Assembly: GCA_035610835.1 (NCBI GenBank)
Contig: CM069449.1
Span: forward strand, 61,466,292-61,530,291
From: Ophiura sarsii
Lineage: Eukaryota > Echinodermata > Ophiuroidea > Amphilepidida > Ophiuridae
Length of the DNA: 64,000 bases
Reading direction: 5' to 3'
Within the stretch, counting starts at the first letter, position 1; each line of letters opens with the position of its first letter. The notes under the pieces were generated by a model. It saw nothing but the letters and a program-made list of their open reading frames with translations. It did not search any database and had not been told where the DNA came from. A program made the translations under genes and the position numbers. This document shows, piece after piece, positions 14,201 through 22,409 of this stretch.

Positions 14201-17200
14201 GTTATTTTAGATTCATTCAAGGTTGAAAACGTTTCGGCGACTCGTTTACAAACAGCAATCTCGGCAAACCTACGTCAGGTATCGTTGGTGGATATAGCCA
14301 TTACGTCGAACTGGGGACCTTTATGCGTGGGAGAATTAACGCGATATAAGCTAGAACCTTCCTGGATATGCACGAGAATAGGAAATAATATTTCATCTCT
14401 GAGCGGAACAAATGATGACCACATTTTATACTTCGCAGACGACCGCCCACATAACATCATGTCGATATATAAAGTGCGCTCTTCTAATATTAACTCCTGC
14501 GGAGACTTTGTTTCATATATACAGTCAACGATTGAATGTCCAAATGGTAAGTAGACTGCCATTAGAACACAAACACAATAAATACAAAACGGACGGTCTT
14601 GGACTTTACACCATGACACTTCTACCTTAACTGCAAATACGCAAATCATAAACACTTGATTAGTCCAATTTAAAATGTACCCCGTCGAAGTATCGTCCGA
14701 TAATTGTTAATGATGTTAATGATGAGTATTTCGGTGTATGCTGACATGCTTCGTGCGGTGGCTGATCGAGCCTATTTGCGAACCAATGACGCTGGCAACC
14801 AGGCAGACAAAGTCTTCTCTTGTCAGGGTGACCTCACCCAGGGTAGACGATCATACGCATAGAAGCTTTATGGCCATGTGTTTTGAACTCGCCACCCTTA
14901 CCGTTGCATGTCCAGATTTTTACATTTTACACCATCTGAGATTCGAATTAGCATATCGCCAGGGGTATGCCACTCAGCTTGCCGATCGGAAGCCACTTTT
15001 AAATTAAAATTTGGTCAGCATAGAATTGGTGGCGCTATACTGATAAGGCGTGATTGTAGCAGACGATGGTAGACACGAACGGCCGTTAATTTTGAATTTC
15101 CATTGCTTTCAATGTAACAATGGATTTTGCCGGGATTTTGATTATATGACCCCATAAAATTCATCACACGTTGGAACTAAATTATTTCATCCAAAAACCG
15201 CTGGAGTTGGATAACCAACTCCAGTGTCAGTATCATTTTTTGACAGCAAGCTGTGTGTAAATCTACCGCGTGCACAGCGCCCCCAAATCTATGCTGACTA
15301 AATAATGACGTCAAACGCGTCGTACGCCGGTCACCGACGCATTCCAGACGATTACCATAATTTATGTAAATATGCAAAAGGGACCATTTTCGCTACGTAC
15401 GTTAGTATAGGACTTTCCTATCCCAACATTAATAGTATCCCTGATATCGCAATAACTGCTTGTTCTACCCCCATAAAAAGTAAATATTTTCTGAACGGAA
15501 ATCTCACAAGGAATCTAAATATGCTATCGGAATTTAGATAAAATCTAATGGTAACATGTTGTGATTAAGAATGTTCAAAAAATATCCATATTTTTCATAT
15601 TTTGATTTAAGCTCGATAATAATTATTTTGATACCTATTCCAATCATAATATTACTGTGCATATTAGTTCCTCATGCAATTATCCATCAGAACATAATGA
15701 TTGTCAATGGTAACGTGGTGAAATATACTAAATAAAGAAGTAAATGAGCACAAACGTAACATCGTATCTCAACGATCGAGATGTGAAAATACGCAGAACA
15801 AAATGATGCACTTTGGTATTTGCTTCGATTAATGCATACTCTTTAGAGCCGTTATAATTATATTGGATAATTTCTAAGTATTTCGATAATTGAGGACCCT
15901 AGATCTAAAAGGGGGTTAAGTCACAATCTTGTGAAATTGTAGTTAGTATCAGTTTTCTGCTACAAGGAGGATCTCTGCACCCTCTGTTCAAATGTTACAG
16001 TAAAGTCATGTGGTAAAGCTGTGTAATAGTCCATGGGAGGTACAACCCGAGTGGGTCAAGTCCACACATGGACACAATGAAACCCAGTTTTTGCCATTTT
16101 TCTCAATGTGACTTAACCCCCTTTTAGATCTAGGGTCCTCAATTATTGTGATGAGTTTAATATGTTTATGTGTATAATATATATCTATAGCTACATGCAG
16201 AAATGGAAATGCTCATACACTTTTCGAACTCAGGTTACCTAACCTCAGACTACCTAACATCAGGTTGTATTGACTTTTGGACTTAAACATTTTGGTAGCC
16301 AAAGATATTTGAAATATGTAGAAGAAAAAAAGACTGAGAAAATATTCAATACAACAACCCCAGGTTGAAAATAAATCCAATTAAACAACCTCAGGTTGTC
16401 AAGATATTCAATGTGAAAACCTCAGGTTGATATTGATTGAAACGTTGTAAAGTATAGCCCCAAATAAATCAGTAGTTACCCAAGGTAATAATACAAAAAA
16501 CAAACACGTCTAAGGCGCGAACGCATTGGGAGGGGTGGGGTGACAACCTCAGGTTGATAAGATATTAACTGTGAAATTCTGAGGTTGATTTTTACTAAAA
16601 CTTGGTAAATTATTGGCCTAAATCACAGTAGTAACCCAAGGTAATAATACAAAACCAAACACGTCTAAGGCGCGAACGCATGGGGAGGGGTGGGGTGACA
16701 GCCTCAGGTTGATAAGATATTAACTGTGAACATCTGAGGTTGATTTTTACTCAAACTTGGTAAATTATTGGCCTAAATCACAGTAGTAACCCAAGGTAAT
16801 AATACAAAACCAAACACGTCTAAGGCGCGAACGCATGGGGAGGGGTGGGTGACAGCCTCAGGTTGATAAGATATTAACTGTGAAAATCTGAGGTTGATTT
16901 TTACTAAAACTTGGTAAATTATAGGCCTAAATCACAGTAGTAACCCAATGTAATAATACAAAAATCAGACACGGCTATAATCAAAAATATGTATTCAATA
17001 TATACAGAGTAAAGGTCTGTCTAAACAGGTCAAGTAATACGGGAACATAATGATACTAAATTAGAAAACTGTAATAAGTAAACCTGAGGTTGAGAACATT
17101 TTCAATATAACAACCTTGGGTTGAAAATAAATCCAATCAGACAACCTCAGGTCGTATAATGATTGAACGTGTCCACGCAATGCAGGCCTGCACACTTTGT

Positions 17201-20200
17201 GACAAAAGTCCGAGAATGAATTCGACCTGAGGTTAGGTAACCTGAGGTTAGGTTACCTGAGGTAAGGTAACCTGAGGTTAGGTTACCTGAGATCGAAAGG
17301 TGTATGAGCATTTCAATCTCTGTATATATGCATATAAAACAACTATAGGAACACTATACATATAAAAATTATCTTTCTTTTTCATGAATCATAACATGAA
17401 GGATAAACTAACAATATCCCATATTTGTTTAAACAAATTTAACTGTGCATAAAACATAACATAACCAAAACAAGCTAACAGTTGCTAGGGTTTTACTCTA
17501 GTAGATTGTCCGTCGACAACCTGATGAAAAATCCTATAGCAGTGCATAAAAAGTGTTTTTTCTTTCTTTTTTCCTTATTTCAGAAGTTATTGTCTCCGAT
17601 GTCAAAGTGGACTTACTAGACATTGTCCATAGCTGTGCCTCCAGATGTAACAGTACGTTGGAATTAACTCAGCCGTGTCGCTGTGATTCTTATTGTAACC
17701 ATTTCCATGATTGCTGTTTTGATTATAATATCACCTGCTTGCAGAATCATACTGAGCTGTTAATGACGATGACAGAAAACACGCGACACATCTCCGCTCA
17801 GCGGTACAGTTGCTCTCTGTTTCCCTTGAGTTACGATGATTCGTTTACGGAAACTAATAATTACCTCGTTGTATCTAGCTGTCCAAAAAGCTGGATTGGC
17901 TCCTTCATTGAAACAAAGTGCCAGGAGCCATTTAAAAATCACGACGGGTTATACAACACTGGAACTATTCAACGATGGTTTGTTTATGACCATATCGGAT
18001 TGAACTACAAGAATATTTACTGCGCCATTTGCAATGGGCGAAAACCATTCCAGTTAACCCCATTTCTCTACGAAAGAGTTGTCAATTACATCCCCAATTT
18101 TCGACCGTTAGTCAAGGAGAATATGACCGCGGGAAAATATGCAAGAAGATGCTATCCTTCACTAATTGATTCTTGTCCCTCTAACTACACTAACAGTTCT
18201 CTTAAGGAAGGATGTCAACTATATGCCGCCAACTTTAATTGCTACGGTGAAGGCCCTGATATACGCAGATATAAAAATCCACATTGTTTCTTATGCAATA
18301 CCCGTGCGGAATCACAAACCTATTTTGATCAATGTATGGTTCCGGCTTCTAAAGGCAAATTAAAAAAAACCGTAAAGCCAATATGGACCTTCGTGCCCGA
18401 CAAAACTGGTAAGATGTCACGCACCGACGGAAGGGACACAATTTGCTCAGAAGACGAATATTATGATCCTTTGGCATCTATATGTCGAACTATCAAGTGC
18501 CCTGATGGCTTTCTGCGTAGAGGTCAAAGTTGTTTGCCGTACCAACCAATCCCGTGGAAGACAGAATTCCTGAGTTGTTCTAAACAAGATTCAAGATTTG
18601 CATTCCCAGCGCCAGGTATATATCTGAATGAGTTGTACGAGAACGAAGATACATGTTTGCTGTGGAAAGTGTTCGCTGCTGCTGGGGAACACAACGAGAT
18701 AAGCTCAGATTTAAATCAGAGCTCCATCAAACAGTTTGTTTCCGATCTCAATATTGGTATCTTCAAAGCGACTTTCCTTGATGAAAGATATTTGAGCGCC
18801 TCCCGGAGATTGGTGAACCTGAACATCAGTAATTGGCAGTTACAACAACTACAAAACGACCTGCGAAAACCTAATGTTACCCATTTGATTGAATGCGGAA
18901 TACCAGAAATTGATATTTTAGTATTTTGTGAGATGAATGTAGAAGGATACGACTGTTCGGCCAAATGGTACACATTGAACGCAGAAGATATAACTATGCT
19001 TAATATCAACAACGAAACGGTGATTTACGGTTTGGGCAATGCAACCTACATCAGACCACATTTCCTTTTGTACTTTGCTTTCTATGATTACATACTTCGA
19101 CTTGGTTATTTTAAGAGAACAGTGAAAGTAGTGGTTTGCGGCGAGGCTACTCTGTCATGCCCCGTGTTGATACTGAATTCCACGGAATTTGTCGTGCAGC
19201 TAAATGGAACCAATGGAACTGAGATTGAAATAAATGGACATACCCTATTGCCAACAGCATTCGTGTTGCTACCCAATCGACAACAACTCCAGATATGTAT
19301 TTCCATCTATGAGCAAATCATATCTAAAAATAATACTGATCCAACCGTTTCATTCGACAAACTATCTGTTTCGTCTTTAACCGCGAATGCCGAATATGAC
19401 TTATTCTCAATTGTAACATATTCGGTAACTTCGATCTCGTTGATGTTCTATTTGGCCACATTTATGACGCACTGTATGTTACCAAAGCTGCGAAATGCTC
19501 ACGGAAGATCCGTCATGCACCTTGTGTCGTCCACGTTCTGTGCGCAGTTGCTATCGCTGTTCAACGAAGGATATCACGTCTACGGGAAGCTCTGCGTCAC
19601 TATCGCATTTCTTAGTCATTGTTTCTGGCTTGTGTCCTTTTCCTGGATGACGATTATGGCGTTAAATCTGGTTCAAGCATTTGCTAGGAGTAGCTTACTA
19701 AAGATGGAAGACAACTTTACGAATCTTGTCATACAACCGCTTATCGGATGGGGTTTACCACTGTTGGTTACCCTTACATGCTTGGTGCTTCATTTCACCA
19801 GGGTACCATTTACATACGGCACAGGAGACGCTTGCTGGGTATCCGATCCGATTGCCAACATCATAGTATTCGGAGCACCGGTAGCTTTATCTCTCGCAGT
19901 GAATGGAATCTGCTTCGTCATTACCATCAGGGCGCTGTACTCAGCAAGGAAACGGTCAAGGAAACTTGTTAGTAATGTTACGCGGGACGCTTGGGCAGAT
20001 CTCTTCGTATGCGCAAAGGTAAGACTCGCACTTTTTGAAGTTTATTTCTTATAGATATGTTGCTTCTGAACCTTAGCATACGTTGTGGAAATATCATTCT
20101 GAATCTACAGAGAACTTCAACGTTGATTAATGAATCTGAAAGAACATCAGACAAATTAGGGCGCTCTGAAACACCCAATGACTGCGTTTGTCTATAATAA

Positions 20201-21364
20201 AATAAACAACAGCCATTATTAACCAGATGGCCTACATGTCCTAAGTGAACCCACCAAACAATGACACATTCATTCTTAACCCCCTGGGCACTACTTGTCT
20301 TTCATACAATAATTCCCATTGGTCAAATACATGATATAATCATTTTGATGACCAATTACAGTTTTGCTTATAAATATTTTATGCTAATATTTTTGAAAAT
20401 TGTAATTATTCTAACAATGTCTCTGATTGGCACAATATTTGACACATTCTAAATTTCAACCAATCGGCCGGTAGTTCTTAGGGGGTTAAAAACAAGTGAA
20501 ACATATTCGACTTTGATGGATTGTAGCATGAAGGGTGGTGCAAGGAGTGACAGAATCATCTCCAGTGAAGTCGTCTTTAATAGGTCACATGACGAATATC
20601 GAGTTCATTTGGGAAGGATGATTACTGTATCTAAACTTGCTAATACTTAGCTAAGCAATTGCAATGACATAGCGAATAAACGAACACTTTTCATTACTTT
20701 CTTAGTGTAAAAACACTAACAGAAATAGCTTTATTTAGCTTACATGAAATGATAAAGTTCACAGTTTTTCTAAATATGACTAATGTGACTGAATGTTCTA
20801 ATTCAGTGAAATATAATGCGTCTCTTTGTTGCATTGAGAAAGTTTGATCTAAATGAGATCCCATTTGAAATCAAAATTAGGAAATCTATTTACCCAGAAA
20901 TGTAGACAGGTTGGCAACGTTTATAGTGATTCAATCGTGATTTTCTTAAACATTTCGACGTAAATGCTAATTTTGTGGATAATATCGGACATTGCAGCAA
21001 AAACAAATTCCAATCTGATGGAAGACTGTTACGAATAAAAAACACATTAGTGAAGCTGTTTGGTTGGGAAGTTATGATGGAAAGTGTGAAGTGTTTATGA
21101 CCTGTTACACTATACATATGTATGTGGACATAGATATTAACTTAATGTGGATCATTTTCGGACTTTATCAACTCTTTTTAGATCTCTAGTATAATGGGAT
21201 TCAATTGGATGTTTGGCTACTTGGCAGGCACCGTTAATATCGATGCGTTGTGGTATGTGTTCGTCATCGTGAATTCTCTTCAAGGCGTTTTGATCTTCGT
21301 GTCGTTTGGATTTAATGATCGTGTCAGAGGGATGGTGATGGCGGCTTGGCAACAACGAAAATAA
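1937..21364 (+). CDS. Gene A: SRCR - somatomedin B - seven-transmembrane receptor (5' partial, multi-exon)
   Basis: Exons seen: 1937-2296, 11128-11463, 14211-14546, 17584-20018, 21182-21364. The first three are SRCR-type modules of 120, 112 and 112 codons, each phase 1-1. The fourth carries an 8-Cys somatomedin B domain, a long Cys-rich glycosylated ectodomain and TM1-TM5, and the fifth TM6-TM7 and the stop. The parts join in frame (3650 nt, of which 2 complete a codon from upstream). The 7TM has the secretin/adhesion/Methuselah-like look, with a Cys at the start of TM3 paired to ECL2 ACWVSDP. No GPS (HL|T/S) precedes TM1, so it is unlikely to self-cleave like classical adhesion GPCRs. The protein should sit in the plasma membrane with SRCR/SMB modules outside; the ligand is unknown. 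The N-terminus and signal peptide lie before the window. Exon links are inferred from phase and splice sites, not transcripts. Confidence 0.8.
2360..6285. mobile_element. Nest of MITEs with TIR GGCCCTGTCACACC
   Basis: At least eight complete or partial copies lie side by side: about 2363-2824, 3001-3496, 3497-3690, 3808-4165, 4300-4641, 4862-5128, 5150-5457, 5998-6175 and 6176-6285. Each begins AAGGCCCTGTCACACCATGG or ends in its complement, and TTAA or a close variant often flanks the end. The inside is dense in TACGTT/TACGCT repeats with shared blocks (AATTCGTTGGGAAGTTGGAC; GCTGTGATACGCTGTG). No transposase is visible. These are non-autonomous DNA transposons; the superfamily is not identified, since target duplications are unclear. 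Confidence 0.8.
6286..9707 (+). mobile_element. CR1/Jockey-like non-LTR retrotransposon, degraded
   Basis: An endonuclease region (about 6440-7235) is followed by a reverse transcriptase region (about 7860-9340) and a poly(A) tract of about 23 at 9685-9707. It is inserted inside a MITE, whose broken ends AGGGC and GGGCC lie on either side. The reading frame is broken by a frameshift near 6985, stops near 7640 and 7818, and a late shift near 9250, so this copy cannot move by itself. The true 5' end is uncertain. Confidence 0.85.
6491..9343 (+). pseudogene. Endonuclease-reverse transcriptase ORF of the CR1-like element (broken)
   Basis: The apurinic-type endonuclease is recognised by NIRGLRSN, VETFL, AAVYRSP, then after a frameshift GDFNIHHTDW and SDHNPVL. 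The RT shows FGFREGHSTADLL, motif A IALDIKGAFDKVWH, motif B SVPQGSILG and motif C YLYTDD, where YADD is more usual in this group. The last intact frame (8021-9343) runs 440 codons and ends with a frame-shifted C-terminus; the expected tail continues in another frame until about 9400. Function in life was target-primed reverse transcription. Now a fossil in an intron. Confidence 0.85.
9708..11072. mobile_element. Second stretch of GGCCCTGTCACACC MITEs
   Basis: It begins with the right-hand remainder of the MITE split by the CR1 element (GGGCCTGTATACC at 9708). Other copies lie at about 9849-9962, 9963-10016, 10337-10500 (reverse orientation; matches 5998-6130), 10503-10790 and a divergent one at about 10795-11072 ending GACAGGGCC. 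The block 10112-10336 between them is unassigned. Confidence 0.7.
10017..10111. repeat. Perfect 27-bp inverted repeat (hairpin)
   Basis: Positions 10017-10043 and 10085-10111 are exact reverse complements (core TTAGGTGAGGTTGGGTCGGA) around a 41-bp loop that itself contains TGTATCGATACA. A related GGTCGGATACGG stretch is found near 10255-10290. It is probably a small MITE lying inside the MITE nest. Confidence 0.8.
11128..11463 (+). CDS. Gene A exon: SRCR domain (best-conserved copy)
   Basis: Acceptor AAAAAG ends at 11127 and donor GTATTT starts at 11464; 112 codons, phase 1-1. The motif order fits a scavenger receptor Cys-rich domain: RLVGGANETAGSLEV, PWGRVVFC, AICRHLGY, then AIECDQGQLESC, EEQC and IACAAG. 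Six Cys fall at about the family spacing. Such domains are extracellular and bind proteins or polyanions. The polypyrimidine tract is weak, and the donor is GTATTT instead of GTAAGT, so exact ends need transcript support. Confidence 0.82.
12043..12321. mobile_element. MITE with CAGTGGCGTAGCCAG ends and G/C hairpin
   Basis: The left end is CAGTGGCGTAGCCAGAGG and the right end is the near complement CCTAGCTACGCCAACGG. Just inside the left end a run of about 20 G is followed by GATCG and a run of about 16 C, which would fold into a strong hairpin. Similar termini occur near 30890 (GATACGCCACT), 35117 (GAGCTACGCCACTG), 43999 (CAGTGGCGTATCCAGG) and 47612 (GGATACGCCATTG). Confidence 0.6.
12425..12790. 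repeat. Degenerate GACAT/GACAC pentamer microsatellite
   Basis: The sequence is an almost unbroken series of GACAT, GACAC and GGCAT pentamers. Long frames on the minus strand simply translate it as repeated CHVMS-type peptides and are not genes. Confidence 0.9.
13035..13560 (-). pseudogene. L1-like retrotransposon 3' fragment (antisense)
   Basis: On the minus strand the reading contains a C-x2-C..H-x4-C element, CHLCLEKET then a stop then HMFWLC, continuing PIINSYWGNVALWI. This is the pattern at the C-terminus of L1-type reverse transcriptases (HLFW.CP..Q.FW). The stop inside the motif and the lack of an RT core show it is a broken 5'-truncated fragment. Its limits are approximate. Confidence 0.6.
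14211..14546 (+). CDS. Gene A exon: divergent SRCR-like domain
   Basis: Acceptor TTATTTTAG ends at 14210 and donor GTAAGT starts at 14547; 112 codons, phase 1-1, the same length and phases as 11128-11463. The reading has SNWGPLC in place of WGTVC, SWICTRIGN in place of the VCRQLG segment, then NSCGDF and IECPN at the end. The family call rests on length, phase, position and these Cys contexts, so it is weaker than for the previous exon. The next exon begins in the matching phase. Confidence 0.7.
15750..15888 (+). mobile_element. Partial copy of the AGTTTCAAAAGTG/GTGAGCAG hairpin MITE
   Basis: The segment AACATCGTATCTCAACGATC..AATGCATAC..GAGCCGTTATA..TTTCGATA matches the right half of the copies at 37350-37715 and 56794-57083. 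It stops at 15888, exactly where a second inverted-repeat element begins, so it was cut by that insertion. Confidence 0.7.
15888..16144. mobile_element. 257-bp MITE with perfect 37-bp terminal inverted repeats
   Basis: Positions 15888-15924 and 16108-16144 are exact reverse complements (outer part AATTGAGGACCCTAGATCTA, inner part GGGGGTTAAGTCAC). Perfect arms point to a recent insertion or one preserved by folding. The interior has no frame of interest. Confidence 0.85.
16195..17330. mobile_element. TIR element with ACCTCAGGTT motifs and a 156-bp tandem array
   Basis: The ends match as inverted repeats of about 45 bp (GAAATGCTCATACAC..CTCAGGTTACCTAACCTCAG at 16203; complement at 17225-17322). 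Inside, a unit of 156 bp containing CACGTCTAAGGCGCGAACGC is repeated about three times (16505, 16661, 16817). The short half-palindrome AACCTCAGGTT occurs throughout. No coding frame was found; a non-autonomous DNA transposon carrying an internal array is the likely reading. Confidence 0.75.
17584..20018 (+). CDS. Gene A exon: somatomedin B domain, Cys-rich ectodomain, TM1-TM5
   Basis: Acceptor TTATTTCAG ends at 17583 (phase 1) and donor GTAAGA starts at 20019 (phase 0). A somatomedin B domain comes first (about 17634-17738) with all eight Cys: HSCASRC, CRCDSYC, HDCC, ITC. Then follow YKNIYCAICNG and YKNPHCFLCN, a doubled motif also known to me from SMB-containing family B receptors of marine invertebrates. 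Many NxS/T sites mark it as extracellular. LPNRQQLQICI lies shortly before TM1, as in Methuselah-like receptors, with no GPS. Hydrophobic spans: TM1 about 19400-19480, TM2 19515-19575, TM3 19590-19680, TM4 19735-19800, TM5 19850-19935. The reading frame upstream of 17584 is intron. Confidence 0.88.
20019..21181. other. Last intron of gene A
   Basis: Phase 0 intron between TM5 and TM6. It carries a small MITE (20276-20487); otherwise I see nothing in it. Confidence 0.75.
20276..20487. mobile_element. MITE with TTAACCCCCT ends
   Basis: TTAACCCCCTGGGCACTAC on the left and GTAGTTCTTAGGGGGTTAA on the right form imperfect terminal inverted repeats around an AT-rich interior of about 170 bp. No coding content. 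Confidence 0.6.
21182..21364 (+). CDS. Gene A last exon: TM6, TM7 and stop
   Basis: Acceptor CTCTTTTTAG ends at 21181, phase 0, matching the previous donor. The reading opens ISSIMGFNWMFGYLAG (TM6), then LWYVFVIVNSLQGVFIFVSF (TM7), both typical of secretin/adhesion-type receptors, and ends FNDRVRGM..QQRK then TAA. Only about 17 residues follow TM7, so there is almost no cytoplasmic tail. A second AG (CTCTAG at 21189) would give a different phase and is rejected. An AATAAA lies at about 21784. Confidence 0.85.
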   Translation: MSSIMGFNWMFGYLAGTVNIDALWYVFVIVNSLQGVLIFVSFGFNDRVRGMVMAAWQQRK

Positions 21365-21801
21365 GGACACGTGACGGACACGTATGACAGGTCACATGAA
21401 ATGTCCTTGACTACTGATTACTTAGATAGATGAAATGTTGAGAAGATTGGAGAACACCTAAACCTAAAACAAGCTGTACACTTGTTAGTATATAAGTAGA
21501 CACATATGCATAATGTAACAAATGTTAACTATTCTAATGGTTTAGAAATCTCTCACTTTTATGTTCACAAACCAACAAATTGAACTTGTTGTTTGTAGCA
21601 CACACACCACTATTTCGCTCACAGGGATACAAAATCTGCCCTCATCAAAACAGTTCTTGAAGGGCCCTAGTGTATGGGGACCCCAGTGTATATACATTAT
21701 TATTTTGTTCTTTTTAGTTTAATTTTCTTTTCTTCTTGGGGTCACTGTACACGTACACTGATGTAGGAATCTGTCGCTTTTCAATAAAATCGATTCGCCA
21801 G

Positions 21802-21891
21802 TTAACCCTAACCCTAACCCTAACCCTAACCCTAACCATAACCATAACCATAACCATAACCATAACCATAACCATAACCATAACCATAACC
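21802..21891. repeat. Interstitial telomere-like tract (CCCTAA)n-(CCATAA)n
   Basis: About five CCCTAA units (the complement of TTAGGG) pass directly into about ten CCATAA units with no interruption. The peptide frames of alternating Val-Met or Thr-Ile over this tract are artefacts of the repeat. Confidence 0.9.
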
Positions 21892-22146
21892 CACTCAAGT
21901 GTTTGTCCTGGACAAAAGTCACATGAATCGGTACGCACCCGAGTCCCGCGTGCCCATCATTTAAATCCCATGATGCAATGACAGGCTGTGAATGACGTGA
22001 ATGTTACCTCGACAAATTGTAGAGAAAAAGATAGCTCGTTAGCATAATAACCTGTCGTGTTGGAACATGCGATTGGTGTAGTTGAGTAGCATTTGTACTC
22101 ATTCATAGGGCATAATTCCCGCGTAGCAATTTTTACTATGCAAACT

Positions 22147-22409
22147 TATAAGTCGAGGGCTCAGAAACACAATTAAAGGCCTTATTTCCATTTTGACCAT
22201 TTTGAGAAAAAGACTATTGAAGGATTTTAAACACTATGGGGCGATCGAGATGAGGCCTAGTGATACTGGCTATAACTTTGAAAGGAGTTGTGTTATGGAT
22301 ATAAGGACGTGTGTTACTGGAAAGAGAATTTTTTTTCTAAAAATGTTGATACCTAAATCTCATTAAAAAAAATGGAGATGAGGCTTTGTGTTTCTGAGCC
22401 CTCGAAGTG
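22147..22409. mobile_element. MITE with CGAGGGCTCAGAAACACA ends
   Basis: TCGAGGGCTCAGAAACACA at the left and TGTGTTTCTGAGCCCTCGA at the right are near-perfect terminal inverted repeats; the next 20 bp are partly complementary as well. No coding content. Confidence 0.7.

Larger units (their letters stand above)
11464..14210. other. Gene A intron between the second and third visible SRCR exons
   Basis: It holds a CAGTGGCGTAGCC-ended MITE (12043-12321), a pentamer microsatellite (12425-12790) and an antisense L1-like fragment (13035-13560). The stretches 11464-12040 and 13561-14210 show nothing I recognise. Confidence 0.6.
14547..17583. other. Gene A intron before the receptor exon
   Basis: It contains nested MITEs at 15750-16144 and a TIR element with tandem repeats at 16195-17330. 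In 14547-15749 I see only a short hairpin (CTGGAGTTGG/CCAACTCCAG, 15201-15224) and no exon. Confidence 0.6.

Noticed and set aside
21714..21981. Frames of repeated Val-Met, Leu-Trp or Thr-Ile
   Set aside because: Products of the (CCCTAA)n-(CCATAA)n tract read in different frames.
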